Shown: in pieces, positions 25,709 through 34,048 of the stretch
Layout: each line of letters opens with the position of its first letter
How positions within the stretch are numbered: position 1 is the stretch's first letter
From: Lachnospiraceae bacterium
GTDB taxonomy: Bacteria; Bacillota; Clostridia; Lachnospirales; Lachnospiraceae
Direction: 5' to 3'
Assembly: GCA_015057635.1 (NCBI GenBank)
Contig: SVEB01000089.1
Span: 1-40,163 of the forward strand
DNA: 40,163 bases
Made by a program: the position numbers and the translations under genes
The notes under the pieces: model-generated
Told to the model about the DNA's origin: nothing
Database searches by the model: none
The model's input: the letters and a program-made list of their open reading frames with translations, nothing else

Positions 25709-27964
25709 ATGAAAAACAAGGGTAAAGGTATCGTTTCATTTATTTGCTCCCTTCTTGTGATTGCGGCAGTCAGTGTCATTGCAATCGTAGGGATTGGTTC
25801 AAAGAAGTATGGCAGTGCATCCGATATCAAACTGGGACTTGATCTTGCTGGTGGTGTAAGCATCACATATGAAGCAGTGAAAGAAAACCCTACAGAGGAA
25901 GAAATGTCCGATACGCTGTACAAGATGCAGAAACGTGCGGAGGTTTACAGCACAGAGTCCAATGTATACTTAGAAGGAAGCAACCGTATTAATGTGGATA
26001 TTCCTTCGGTTACAGATGCAAATGCAGTATTAGAAGAGCTAGGAAATGCAGGTGCTATCTATTTTATCGTTGGTAAGAATGAAGACGGCACAGCAAATAT
26101 TGCGTATGATTCTACATCGAAAAGCGGCTACAAGTTAGCCCGTCCATTAGAAGAGATCATTGCAGATGGTGATGTGGTGATCGAAGGTTCTGATATTGCC
26201 GGCGCAGAACCAAAGGCTTATAACGATGGCATGAAGAACGAATACATCGTTTCTTTAACATTAAATGAGTCCGGCACAAAGAAGTTTGCCGCTGCTACCA
26301 AGAAAGCATATTCTTATTACAGTGCAACTTCTATTGATTTCCGTAACTTAATCGCAATCGTATACGATGGTAAGGTACAGTCAGCTCCTAGAGTACAGGC
26401 AGAGATCACAGGCGGGATTGCTTCCATTTCCGGACAGTCTACTTATACAGAAGCACAGCAGCTTGCTTCTACTATCCGTATCGGTGCGCTTCCTTTAGAA
26501 TTAAAGGAAATCCGTTCTAATGTGGTTGGTGCCAGACTTGGTGAAGAAGCGATCAACACAAGCTTAATTGCCGGTGCAATCGGTTTTGCTTTAGTATTAT
26601 TATTTATGATCGTTTATTACCGTATTCCAGGTTTAGCAGCAAGTATCGCGCTTACTCTTTATGTTGGTTTAATCGTAATTTGTTTAAATATATTTAATGT
26701 TACATTAACACTTCCTGGTGTTGCAGGTATTATCCTTTCCATCGGTATGGCGGTGGATGCCAACGTTATTATCTTCACTCGAATCCGTGAAGAATTAGCA
26801 ACCGGTAAGACAGCACGTTCTGCAATTAAGCTTGGTTTCGACAAAGCGTTATCCGCAATCGTGGATGGTAACGTGACAACCTTAATCGCTGCAGCGGTTC
26901 TTTATTTCTTAGGTTCCGGTACGGTGAAAGGTTTTGCACAGACATTAGCAATTGGTATCATCCTTTCTATGATCACAGCATTATTTGTGACAAAGTTCAT
27001 CTTAAAAGCATTATTTGATATGGGATGTGACTCCGAGAAGTTCTATGGCGTGCAGAAGGAAGTTAAGATATTTGACTTTGTGGGACATGCAAAGACTTTC
27101 TTTGCCATCTCAATTGTAGTGATCTTAGTTGGTATCGGTGCTTTATTTGTAAATAAGGCAAACATCGGCGACATTTTAAATTATGGCCTTGACTTTAAGG
27201 GCGGTGCTTCTACTCAGGTTACATTCCCTGAAGAGCTTCCAAGCACGATTAATGTGGATTTAGAGGCATTGGTTAGCAGCGCGACAGGCCTGACAGCTGA
27301 AATCTCCAGAATCAGCGGAGAAAATTCCGTTATCATTAAGACAAGCGTTTTAGATTTAGATCAGAAGAAAGCATTAGAAGATGCTTTAGTAGAGAAATAT
27401 AATGTAGATACTGCACTGATCACAACAGAGAATATCAGTGGTACCGTAAGTTCTGAAATGAAGTCAGATGCAATTAAGGCAGTTGTGATCGCAACCATCT
27501 GTATGTTAATTTACATCTGGATCCGTTTCAAGAATTTCGAATTTGCATCCAGTGCAGTTATCGCTCTTGTACATGATGTTTTAGTTGTTCTTATGGTTTA
27601 TGCAGTGGCTAGAATTTCTGTTGGTAATACATTTATCGCTTGTATGCTGACTATTGTTGGTTACTCAATTAATGCGACAATCGTTATTTTCGATCGCATC
27701 CGTGAGAATATGAAGGCGAAGTTAAGAAAGGATGCAATGAAGGATGTGGTGAATGCTAGTATCAGTCAGACCATTTCCAGAAGTATCAATACTTCTTTAA
27801 CTACGTTTATTATGGTGTTTGTCCTTGCTATTTTAGGCGTTGACTCTATTAAGGAGTTTGCTTATCCTCTTATGGCAGGTATCATCGCCGGCGCTTACTC
27901 TTCCGTATGCATTACCAGCTGCCTCTGGTACATGCTCCAGAAACGCTTTGGCGGACAGGAGTAG
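25709..27964 (+). CDS. secDF: SecD-SecF fusion, protein-export accessory membrane protein
   Basis: This 751-residue membrane protein uses proton flow to help the Sec translocon release exported proteins. The SecD half starts with a membrane helix, then DIKLGLDLAGGVSITYE and a periplasmic-type P1 domain. It continues with NVVGARLGEEAINTSL, helices and GMAVDANVIIFTRIREE. The SecF half begins near residue 450: YGLDFKGGASTQV, SGTVSSEMKSDAIKA, then GYSINATIVIFDRIRENM. Both halves keep the conserved Asp/Asn residues of the transport helices (VDAN, SINAT, FDRIRE). It is a fused form rather than separate SecD and SecF. The neighbourhood with scfB is typical of Clostridia and suggests SCIFF function or export is linked to Sec. 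Confidence 0.96.
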   Translation: MKNKGKGIVSFICSLLVIAAVSVIAIVGIGSKKYGSASDIKLGLDLAGGVSITYEAVKENPTEEEMSDTLYKMQKRAEVYSTESNVYLEGSNRINVDIPSVTDANAVLEELGNAGAIYFIVGKNEDGTANIAYDSTSKSGYKLARPLEEIIADGDVVIEGSDIAGAEPKAYNDGMKNEYIVSLTLNESGTKKFAAATKKAYSYYSATSIDFRNLIAIVYDGKVQSAPRVQAEITGGIASISGQSTYTEAQQLASTIRIGALPLELKEIRSNVVGARLGEEAINTSLIAGAIGFALVLLFMIVYYRIPGLAASIALTLYVGLIVICLNIFNVTLTLPGVAGIILSIGMAVDANVIIFTRIREELATGKTARSAIKLGFDKALSAIVDGNVTTLIAAAVLYFLGSGTVKGFAQTLAIGIILSMITALFVTKFILKALFDMGCDSEKFYGVQKEVKIFDFVGHAKTFFAISIVVILVGIGALFVNKANIGDILNYGLDFKGGASTQVTFPEELPSTINVDLEALVSSATGLTAEISRISGENSVIIKTSVLDLDQKKALEDALVEKYNVDTALITTENISGTVSSEMKSDAIKAVVIATICMLIYIWIRFKNFEFASSAVIALVHDVLVVLMVYAVARISVGNTFIACMLTIVGYSINATIVIFDRIRENMKAKLRKDAMKDVVNASISQTISRSINTSLTTFIMVFVLAILGVDSIKEFAYPLMAGIIAGAYSSVCITSCLWYMLQKRFGGQE

Positions 27965-27984
27965 AGGTCTTTTGATTTAGGGGG

Positions 27985-28189
27985 TGTCGCACGCCTCCCA
28001 CCATCCCCACCGCCCGATCGCGTTTCGGGATGTTCGGACGCGAGAGCGGACAAAAGCGCTGGATGTCTTTGACTAGCAGACAGGAAATACTCTGTCTGCT
28101 AGTCAAAGACATCCAGCGCTTTTGTGCGTCTCGAGCCGGACATCCCCGAAACGCGATCGGGCGGTGGGGATGGTGGGAGGCGTGCGACA
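27985..28189. repeat. Giant near-perfect inverted repeat (about 98-bp arms)
   Basis: The arms are 27985-28083 and 28092-28189 with an 8-nt loop. The outer 45 bp (27985-28029 against 28145-28189) and the inner 33 bp (28051-28083 against 28092-28124) pair perfectly. The middle 20-21 bases are imperfect. It starts 21 nt after the secDF stop. No gene, no flanking target duplication and no trailing U-run are visible. Confidence 0.92.
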
Positions 28190-28226
28190 TCACAATGCGT
28201 TTCAAAAGGCGAAACGCATTGTGATG
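28188..28226. repeat. Second hairpin overlapping the giant repeat
   Basis: CATCACAATGCGTTTC (28188-28203) is perfectly complementary to 28211-28226 with a 7-nt loop. The stem could extend through GCG into the last bases of the giant repeat, so the two structures compete for the same bases. Confidence 0.8.
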
Positions 28227-28248
28227 CGCATACACGGAAGTGGTGCAG

Positions 28249-28320
28249 AAGTAAGAACAAAAGTAAGAATAAAAGTAAGAACAAGAGCAAAAACAAGAGT
28301 AAAAATAAAGGCAAAATCAA
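28249..28320 (+). repeat. Degenerate 12-bp tandem repeat, six units
   Basis: Six 12-bp units follow the pattern AAGTAAGAACAA with drift towards the right (GAGCAAAAACAA, GAGTAAAAATAA, AGGCAAAATCAA). In one frame it reads Lys-Asn/Ile-Lys-Ser/Gly, but no ribosome binding site or family supports a gene. From 28321 to 28706 the sequence is purine-rich with no gene or clear signal until the ribosome binding site of the next gene. Confidence 0.75.
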
Positions 28321-28706
28321 AGGCAGAGGTGGAGGTGGCATACAGGGATAAAGGTGGAAGCAACGTGCAGGGAGAGATACAATAGAAAAGCGGAGATGGA
28401 GGCATAAGTACCGTGCAGAGTTAGCGGCAGGAGAGACGTTTAAGCTTGGCAGTAACGCAAGGAGATAGATGTAGTTGATTGGATTTGATAAATTTGGTAT
28501 GATAGTGGGATAGGAATTTAAAAAACAAAAATAAATGAATAAGGTAAGTAAGTAAATATGTTGGCGCTGGTGCGAGAACATGAAAGCATGGATGTGGTGT
28601 GAGAAATGAGATAAAAGCGCGACAGAGAACTCAACGTGATGACATGACAGGAAGCTTGTGGCATGAAATTCAGGAATGACGAATGATAAGGTGAGGTAGA
28701 GTTAAT

Positions 28707-29939
28707 ATGGATTTGATGAGGGTACTTCAGGATGAGGGGTATGCGAAGGAAGTTGTCGCGGAAGGCGAAAGGGAACAGAAGGAGAAGAAACGAAAGCAAA
28801 AGAGGGGATTCAGACTGATTATGGCGGGGTCATTGGCAGTCGGAGCGATTTTAGGGTTCTTTCTGGGAGGAATGAAAGTTGGAAGTGACAGTAGTTCGCC
28901 GGAATGGAGTTCTATGGTGTTTCAGGGCTGCAGTCTGTTTGTGTTTTTACTAGGATTATTTATTCAGGTCGTGATTCATGAAGGCGGACATCTGGTGTTT
29001 GGGCTGATGACAGGATATGAGTTTTTGTCATTTCGGATCGGAAGTTTGATGGTTGTGAAGAAGGACGGAAAGATTTTCTGGAAACGGTACAGCATCCAGG
29101 GGACTGGCGGACAGTGCGTGATGAGACCACCTGTTAGAGCGGAAGATGGAGAGTTTCCTTATATGCTTTATAATATGGGGGGCGTTATTTTTAACTTTGT
29201 TTCTGCGACAGTGCTTGGAGTGATTGGGGGTATGGCTCACGAAAGCATAGGAGGACAGATCTGCTTGATTTTTGCCGCGGCCGGAGTTTTGACCGGGATT
29301 ATGAACGGGATTCCAATGAGAATGGGGATTAATAATGATGGTATGAATGCCAAAATGATGAAGAAGGACAAGGTCGCAAAGGATGCTTTTTATGCACAGT
29401 TAGATGTGAATGCAAAGTGCTCGGATGGAGGTCGTATTAAGGATATGGGAGAGGATTTTTATAAGCTTTCAGAGGATGTGGATCTTTCCGAGTTATTAGT
29501 GGGCTACCAGAAATTACTTGCTTACGATTTTTATGCGGAGTGTTATGATTTCAACAAGGCAAATGCATGTATTGAGGAACTGGAGGCTGCCAAGGATGGC
29601 ATGGCAGATTATTTAAAGAACGCAGTAAGGGTAGAACGCCTTTTCTTACTCATTCTTGCGGATGCGCCAAAGGAACTGATTACATTTTATTATGAGAGTC
29701 TGAAGGATTCTGCATTTAAGGCGAAACATGACCTGGCAGCTAAGAGAGTTTTATTTGCTTATGAGCTTTTGGTAAATAAGAATGAGAATGCGGCAGAGCG
29801 TGTGAAGAAGGAGTTCGATAAGCTTGTGCTGAAGTTCCCGGTAGAAGGTGAGGCAATGCTTCATCAGGATTTAGTACAGTTTGTGATGGAACATCAGGAT
29901 ATAGAGAGTCGTAAGGAATTGTTTGAGTCAGTAGCATAA
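28707..29939 (+). CDS. M50-type membrane zinc metalloprotease
   Basis: This 410-residue protein has a charged N-terminal tail (residues 1-33, Lys/Glu-rich), a first helix (about 35-56), a second (about 72-90) running into the zinc motif HEGGH at 91-95, further helices around 153-176 and 183-202, and NNDG at 209-212, which fits the second zinc-ligand Asp of site-2-protease-like M50 enzymes. The C-terminal 190 residues are soluble and helical. Its likely role is cleavage within or next to membranes, but the substrate is unknown. Its place between secDF and recJ, beside the SCIFF genes, makes peptide processing or export quality control possible. GGTGAGG precedes the ATG by about 10 nt. It is 40 nt before recJ. 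Confidence 0.75.
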   Translation: MDLMRVLQDEGYAKEVVAEGEREQKEKKRKQKRGFRLIMAGSLAVGAILGFFLGGMKVGSDSSSPEWSSMVFQGCSLFVFLLGLFIQVVIHEGGHLVFGLMTGYEFLSFRIGSLMVVKKDGKIFWKRYSIQGTGGQCVMRPPVRAEDGEFPYMLYNMGGVIFNFVSATVLGVIGGMAHESIGGQICLIFAAAGVLTGIMNGIPMRMGINNDGMNAKMMKKDKVAKDAFYAQLDVNAKCSDGGRIKDMGEDFYKLSEDVDLSELLVGYQKLLAYDFYAECYDFNKANACIEELEAAKDGMADYLKNAVRVERLFLLILADAPKELITFYYESLKDSAFKAKHDLAAKRVLFAYELLVNKNENAAERVKKEFDKLVLKFPVEGEAMLHQDLVQFVMEHQDIESRKELFESVA

Positions 29940-29979
29940 AAGACGGACTCAGGCATAGGTTTCTGGAAGGAATGAATAG

Positions 29980-31755
29980 ATGGAAAAATGGATTTTATCG
30001 CAGAAGAAAGCGGATTTTAATGCGATTGGACAAAAGTATAGAATTAGCCCGGTACTTGCGCGTATTATGGTAAATCGCGGAGTTACGGGAGATGAAGAGA
30101 TTCAGACATACCTTTATGGCAAGGAGAGCGATATGCATGATCCTCGCAGCATGAAGGATATCGTGAAGGCAGCAGAGATTATTCTGGATGCGATCAGGAA
30201 TGACGTGAGCATCGCTATTTCTACGGACTTTGATAATGACGGACTGTTATCCGGACATTCTTTAGATACGGCGATTAAGAGACTTGGCGGGAAGGCGTTT
30301 ATCTATGCACCGGACCGTGTGAGTGAAGGATATGGTATGAATCGCCGTATCGTGGATGAAGCGTATGAGGCGGGGTGTCGCCTGATCGTGACATGCGATA
30401 ACGGGATCGCGGCTTTTGATGCGATTGCATATGCCAAGGAAAAGGGCATGAAGGTCGTGGTGACCGATCACCATGAGGTTGGATTTGAGGAAGCGGAAGA
30501 TGGAACGAGAACGTTTATCCTTCCGAAAGCGGATGCAATCGTGAATCCAAAGCAGGAGGACTGTAAGTATCCGTTTAAGGGGTTATGCGGGGCAGGCGTT
30601 GCCTATAAGCTGATTCAGATCCTATACGAAGAGATGGGCGTGCCAAAGCAGGAACTGTATGGGCTGTTAGAGTATACCGCGATCGCTACGGTTGCCGATG
30701 TTATGGATCTGGTGGACGAAAATCGTATTATCGTGAAGCGTGGACTGGAACTGTTAAAGGATACCAATAATATTGGCTTAAAGGCACTGATTGAAGTGAA
30801 TAAGCTAAATAAGGACCGAATCAGCGCCTACCATATCGGTTTTGTGATCGGACCTTGCTTTAATGCGGCGGGACGTTTAGAGACTGTGCAGGTGGCATTT
30901 GATTTGTTACAGGCGAAAAATGAAGCTGAAGCGATGGTTATGGCAGAGGATTTAAAGGCGCTTAATGACAGCCGAAAGGATATGACGCTAAAGGGTGTGG
31001 AACAGGCGATTGAAAAAATCGAGACAAGCTCGCTAAAAGATGATAAAATCCTTCTTGTGAAGCTTGACCATACTCATGAAAGTCTGGCGGGTATTATTGC
31101 AGGGCGAATCAGGGAACGCTATCATAAGCCTTCTTTCGTATTTGTGGATGTGGAGGAAGGAATCAAGGGTTCCGGCCGTTCGATCGAGGCCTACAATATG
31201 TTTGAAGGTCTGATTAAGTGCAAGGAGCTGCTTGGAAGATTCGGCGGACATCCGATGGCGGCAGGGCTTTCCCTCCCGGCTGAGAATTTAGATGCTCTTC
31301 GAAAGAAGTTAAATGAGGAGACGACGTTAACGGAACAGGATTTCATTCCGATTGTAAGGATAGATGTTCCGCTTCCATTTTCATATATTACGGAAGAATT
31401 TGTGGAAGAACTAGAGCTGTTAGAGCCATTTGGAAAGGGCAATTCCAAGCCGATTTTTGCAGGACAGCATTTTAATGTGCATAGCGCAAAGGTACTTGGC
31501 AAGAATCAGAATGTACTGAAGATGGTGTTAGTAAGCGATGAAGGATGCCCGATGGAGGCTCTGTATTTTGGGGATATTGAAGCGTTTAATCAGTTCGTGG
31601 AAGCGGAGTATGGTGAGAATGCAGTGAGAAATATGTACCAGGGCAGAAACAGCCAGGTGGATTTAGCGTTTACATTTTACCCAAGCATTAATGAGTATAT
31701 GGGAAGAAAGACCGTACAGGTCATTGTTCAGAATTATTGCAGAATAAAACGATAG
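29980..31755 (+). CDS. recJ: Single-stranded-DNA-specific exonuclease RecJ
   Basis: This 591-residue enzyme is a DHH-family 5'-3' exonuclease used in recombination and mismatch repair. The metal-binding motifs are visible in order: DFDNDGLLSG (motif I; usually DYDVDG), CDNGIAAFDA, the VTDHHE motif that names the family, and TAIATVADVMDL. The DHHA1 domain follows with GSGRSIEAYNMFE and FGGHPMAAGLSL. The C-terminal OB-like part is present. GGAAGG lies 9 nt before ATG. It likely shares a transcript with the protease gene upstream and the small gene downstream. Confidence 0.94.
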   Translation: MEKWILSQKKADFNAIGQKYRISPVLARIMVNRGVTGDEEIQTYLYGKESDMHDPRSMKDIVKAAEIILDAIRNDVSIAISTDFDNDGLLSGHSLDTAIKRLGGKAFIYAPDRVSEGYGMNRRIVDEAYEAGCRLIVTCDNGIAAFDAIAYAKEKGMKVVVTDHHEVGFEEAEDGTRTFILPKADAIVNPKQEDCKYPFKGLCGAGVAYKLIQILYEEMGVPKQELYGLLEYTAIATVADVMDLVDENRIIVKRGLELLKDTNNIGLKALIEVNKLNKDRISAYHIGFVIGPCFNAAGRLETVQVAFDLLQAKNEAEAMVMAEDLKALNDSRKDMTLKGVEQAIEKIETSSLKDDKILLVKLDHTHESLAGIIAGRIRERYHKPSFVFVDVEEGIKGSGRSIEAYNMFEGLIKCKELLGRFGGHPMAAGLSLPAENLDALRKKLNEETTLTEQDFIPIVRIDVPLPFSYITEEFVEELELLEPFGKGNSKPIFAGQHFNVHSAKVLGKNQNVLKMVLVSDEGCPMEALYFGDIEAFNQFVEAEYGENAVRNMYQGRNSQVDLAFTFYPSINEYMGRKTVQVIVQNYCRIKR

Positions 31756-31772
31756 AAACAGGAGAGATAAGA

Positions 31773-32084
31773 ATGACAGAAGAAATCACCAATATCAATA
31801 CCGACTTAAAAGAGTTATTTGTGAATCAGAAATATGAGGAGATGCTTACAACTTTAGACGGCCTTTCTGATGATGTGGCATTAGAGATTGCATTGTTCAA
31901 CCACGATGTGATTGATAAGTATTATAGAGAAGAGAAGTTTGATTTAATCAGACAGTATCTGACTTTTACTGCATACACAAGCTTTGTGTTTGAATACGCA
32001 GTAAAACGTGAACTGCTTCCGGCGGATGTAGCAGAAGAAAAGTATAAGCTTTATACAAATATCTATGAGATGCTTCAGCGCTAG
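31773..32084 (+). CDS. Small acidic helical protein, unknown function
   Basis: This 103-residue protein is acidic and predicted mostly helical, with no signal or membrane segment. It starts MTEEITNINTDLKELFVNQKYEEM, which looks like a small TPR-like or helical-bundle fold. ATG 31773 is chosen because AGGAG (31760-31764) is 8 nt upstream; the longer frame overlaps the end of recJ. It is 17 nt after recJ, so co-transcription is likely. A terminator follows. Confidence 0.65.
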   Translation: MTEEITNINTDLKELFVNQKYEEMLTTLDGLSDDVALEIALFNHDVIDKYYREEKFDLIRQYLTFTAYTSFVFEYAVKRELLPADVAEEKYKLYTNIYEMLQR

Positions 32085-32158
32085 ACAATAGAAGCTTTAG
32101 CAAGACCAGACAGACGGTTTAAAAAGTATGGCTGGCCGGGTAAAGTTTTGGATAGATT

Positions 32159-32219
32159 AAAGAGGAAAGAGACGGTTACGCAGAGAATATCAGGCGTGAT
32201 CGTCTCTTTCCTCTTTTTT
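32159..32219. terminator. Long terminator (22-bp stem)
   Basis: AAGAGGAAAGAGACG (about 32160-32174) pairs with CGTCTCTTTCCTCTT (32201-32215), and GTTACGC pairs with GCGTGAT inside it with G-U pairs. TTTTTT follows. It ends the recJ transcript and can also act for the convergent collagen-like gene. Stretch 32085-32158 holds nothing else. Confidence 0.88.
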
Positions 32220-32295
32220 ATTGCTTTGATGGTCTGAAGAAAAAATGTTCTGAAAGTTGTGACTCTATTGTTCCAATATTACAAGTAAGATGATT

Positions 32296-33203
32296 TCAGG
32301 AATAGAAGGAAACATCATCGATGAATATGCTAAGCGATGGAGCTGTGAACGTTGTGGTGAAAGAGATAAGAGCACTATCTGCATTGCCGGCTGGAGCACC
32401 TATAAGATAGCTAAAATAGGCAAAGGTATTGGTAGGCAGTGAAGCGGAAAGTATGGTGAATGTGGTTTGATTTAGAAGTGTGGAACCATTCCAAAAGCTG
32501 ATGGTCGCGTATAAGGGGTTCTCTGGCGGTGTATTGCTGCAGCTGCATCTTTTTGCATGGAAAGAAAACGTGTACGGGCAGCCTGAGGTGACAGGTGCAA
32601 CTCTCTGGTTTATTTCCACAGAGGAGCTGCCTACCAGGGATGGATCGCTTCGCAGCAATGCTGACCGAAGGCCGCTATGGGCGACTGTATTGGTGGAAGC
32701 AAAGCTTGAATTAGAACCATGGGAGCCATTCCAGGAAATGAGAATATTGCTATTCTCGAAGCTGCTGTCTGCTACTAAGTTTAATGTTCTTGGACATGGA
32801 CATTCGCATTCTCCGGTTGGCCCGACTGGCCCAGTAGGGCCGGTTGGTCCGGTCCGGCCCGTAGGCCCTGGAGGAATTACAATCAATGAAATATCAACAG
32901 GAGGTCCGGTCGGTCCAATAGGTCCGGTCGGTCCGAGCGGTCCGGTTGGTCCGGTTGGGCCGGTTGGGCCTGTCGCTCCGGAAGCTCCAGGGAATCCAGA
33001 AGGGCCCGTAGGGCCAACGGGACCAACTTTACATTTACAGTCAACCGATGTTTTTTACAAGAATCATTATCATGGTGGTGCCTAGAGTTATGAGAATCAG
33101 AATCATACGTCGCAGGTCTAAATGATCTATAGTCTTCTAGATCCTGATATTTTCTTCTCTTTTGATCATGTTTACGGTCATCATGGTGATTATCATGTGG
33201 CAT
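32296..33203 (-). pseudogene. Collagen-like spore-surface gene, frameshifted in an A6 tract
   Basis: The first frame (from ATG 33203) encodes a His/Asp-rich head, MPHDNHHDD, with HHH stretches, and then goes out of frame. The rest continues in the next frame without any stop: a Gly-X-Y region (GPTGP repeats), then a C-terminal domain ending IDDVSFYS. The break is at a run of six A on the coding strand (plus strand T-run 33051-33056). The intact paralogue at 34997-35998 has seven A at the same place (KKTS codons). Adding one A here restores [11 protein letters not shown] and an unbroken protein of about 302 residues. This suggests phase variation, though a sequencing error is possible. The C-terminal domain looks like a carbohydrate-binding-type beta sandwich, and cysteines border it (GECECPCP). 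Confidence 0.85.
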
Positions 33204-33232
33204 GATAAAGTTCCCTTTCTTTAAAACCTCAA

Positions 33233-33269
33233 TAGCAGTATATGGGAAAATACAAAATTGGGAACTAAA
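33233..33269 (-). promoter_or_regulatory. Late-sporulation-like promoter of the frameshifted collagen gene
   Basis: Reading the minus strand, TTTAGTTCCCAA (33269-33258) is followed 11 nt later by CCCATATACTGCTA (33246-33233). The same two boxes occur before the paralogue at 34997-35998. CATATACTG resembles the sigma-K -10 CATANNNTA with the last base differing. The -35-like box is conserved, but its match to a known sigma factor is unclear. Confidence 0.5.
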
Positions 33270-33348
33270 ATATAGAATATAGAGTAACTACCTGTAAAAT
33301 TGAATTTTCCTATAGTTTCTCCTTAGATATGCGAACCTATATTGTGAT

Positions 33349-34017
33349 TTATAAATAGGTTAATAGATCAAGCGGTCTCTCAATATGTAAAAAGTCTGGT
33401 TTTCTTTTCGCTGGCTGTGTTGTTCCTTCCTGCAAGTACCAGACAGCCTGCATTGCATGCATTCCAAGTTCTTTTGCAGTCTCCAGCTCAAAGCTTCCCC
33501 CATCCCCTATGTAGATACATTCTTCTGCGTTGACCGATAATTCCTCTATGCATCTTTTAAAAATGATGATGTCAGGTTTTTGAACGCCCTGTTCATAAGA
33601 AAGATACATAGCATCAAAATATGGAGACAGCACGCTTTTTCTAATGGCATCAGCTTCCTCGGAAAAACAGTTACTGATTAATCCGATTAAGACACCTTTT
33701 TTCTTTAGCCCATCAAACATTGGCATGATCTCTGGATGCAGATGATGAAAGCAATCTTCTTTTGCCGCCACTCGCTTTGCAACGATAGAATTTAGAAGTT
33801 CCTCTGAATAGCAGTGGTTCTCTTTAAGAATCATCTCCAAGGCTCCTTCCAGTGTTATATCACCTATGGTTCGAGCATTTTCAGTAGGACGCCAGAGTTC
33901 TTGAAATTTATCTTCCGGGATTCCTGCATCTTTCGCCATCTGTGAACCAAAGTATAGTGGACTTTGGAAAAGTGTGATCAGTGTCTCAAACATATCAAAA
34001 ATAACTGCTTTTATCAT
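33349..34017 (-). CDS. HAD-superfamily hydrolase-like protein
   Basis: This 222-residue protein has the HAD motifs: nucleophile Asp8 in FDMFETL, motif II LISNC, the motif III lysine in QKPD, and motif IV YIGDGGSFEL. The second aspartate of motif I (DxD) found in phosphatases is replaced by Phe10 (DMFET). This is the arrangement of dehalogenase-like members, so phosphatase action is uncertain. It is followed after 31 nt by the HD-domain gene (transcribed first), so the two may be co-transcribed. Motif spacing and length are normal for the family. Confidence 0.85.
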   Translation of the reverse strand: MIKAVIFDMFETLITLFQSPLYFGSQMAKDAGIPEDKFQELWRPTENARTIGDITLEGALEMILKENHCYSEELLNSIVAKRVAAKEDCFHHLHPEIMPMFDGLKKKGVLIGLISNCFSEEADAIRKSVLSPYFDAMYLSYEQGVQKPDIIIFKRCIEELSVNAEECIYIGDGGSFELETAKELGMHAMQAVWYLQEGTTQPAKRKPDFLHIERPLDLLTYL

Positions 34018-34048
34018 GAAATATCCCTCTATTCTTTTTATTGATAGG

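Noticed and set aside
28124..28351. Lys-Asn-Lys-Ser repeat open frame on the plus strand
   Set aside because: It reads through the giant hairpin arm and the tandem repeat. No start signal or family supports it.
28099..28581. Leucine-rich open frame on the minus strand over the hairpin and tandem repeat
   Set aside because: It is a translation of the 12-bp repeat and the hairpin arm, with no ribosome binding site and a low-complexity sequence.
32480..33085. Gly-Pro-Val-rich open frame antisense to the frameshifted collagen gene
   Set aside because: The complement of GGN-CCN-ACN repeats also reads Gly-Pro-Val, so the collagen look is a mirror effect. The minus frame has the promoter, the head and the paralogues.
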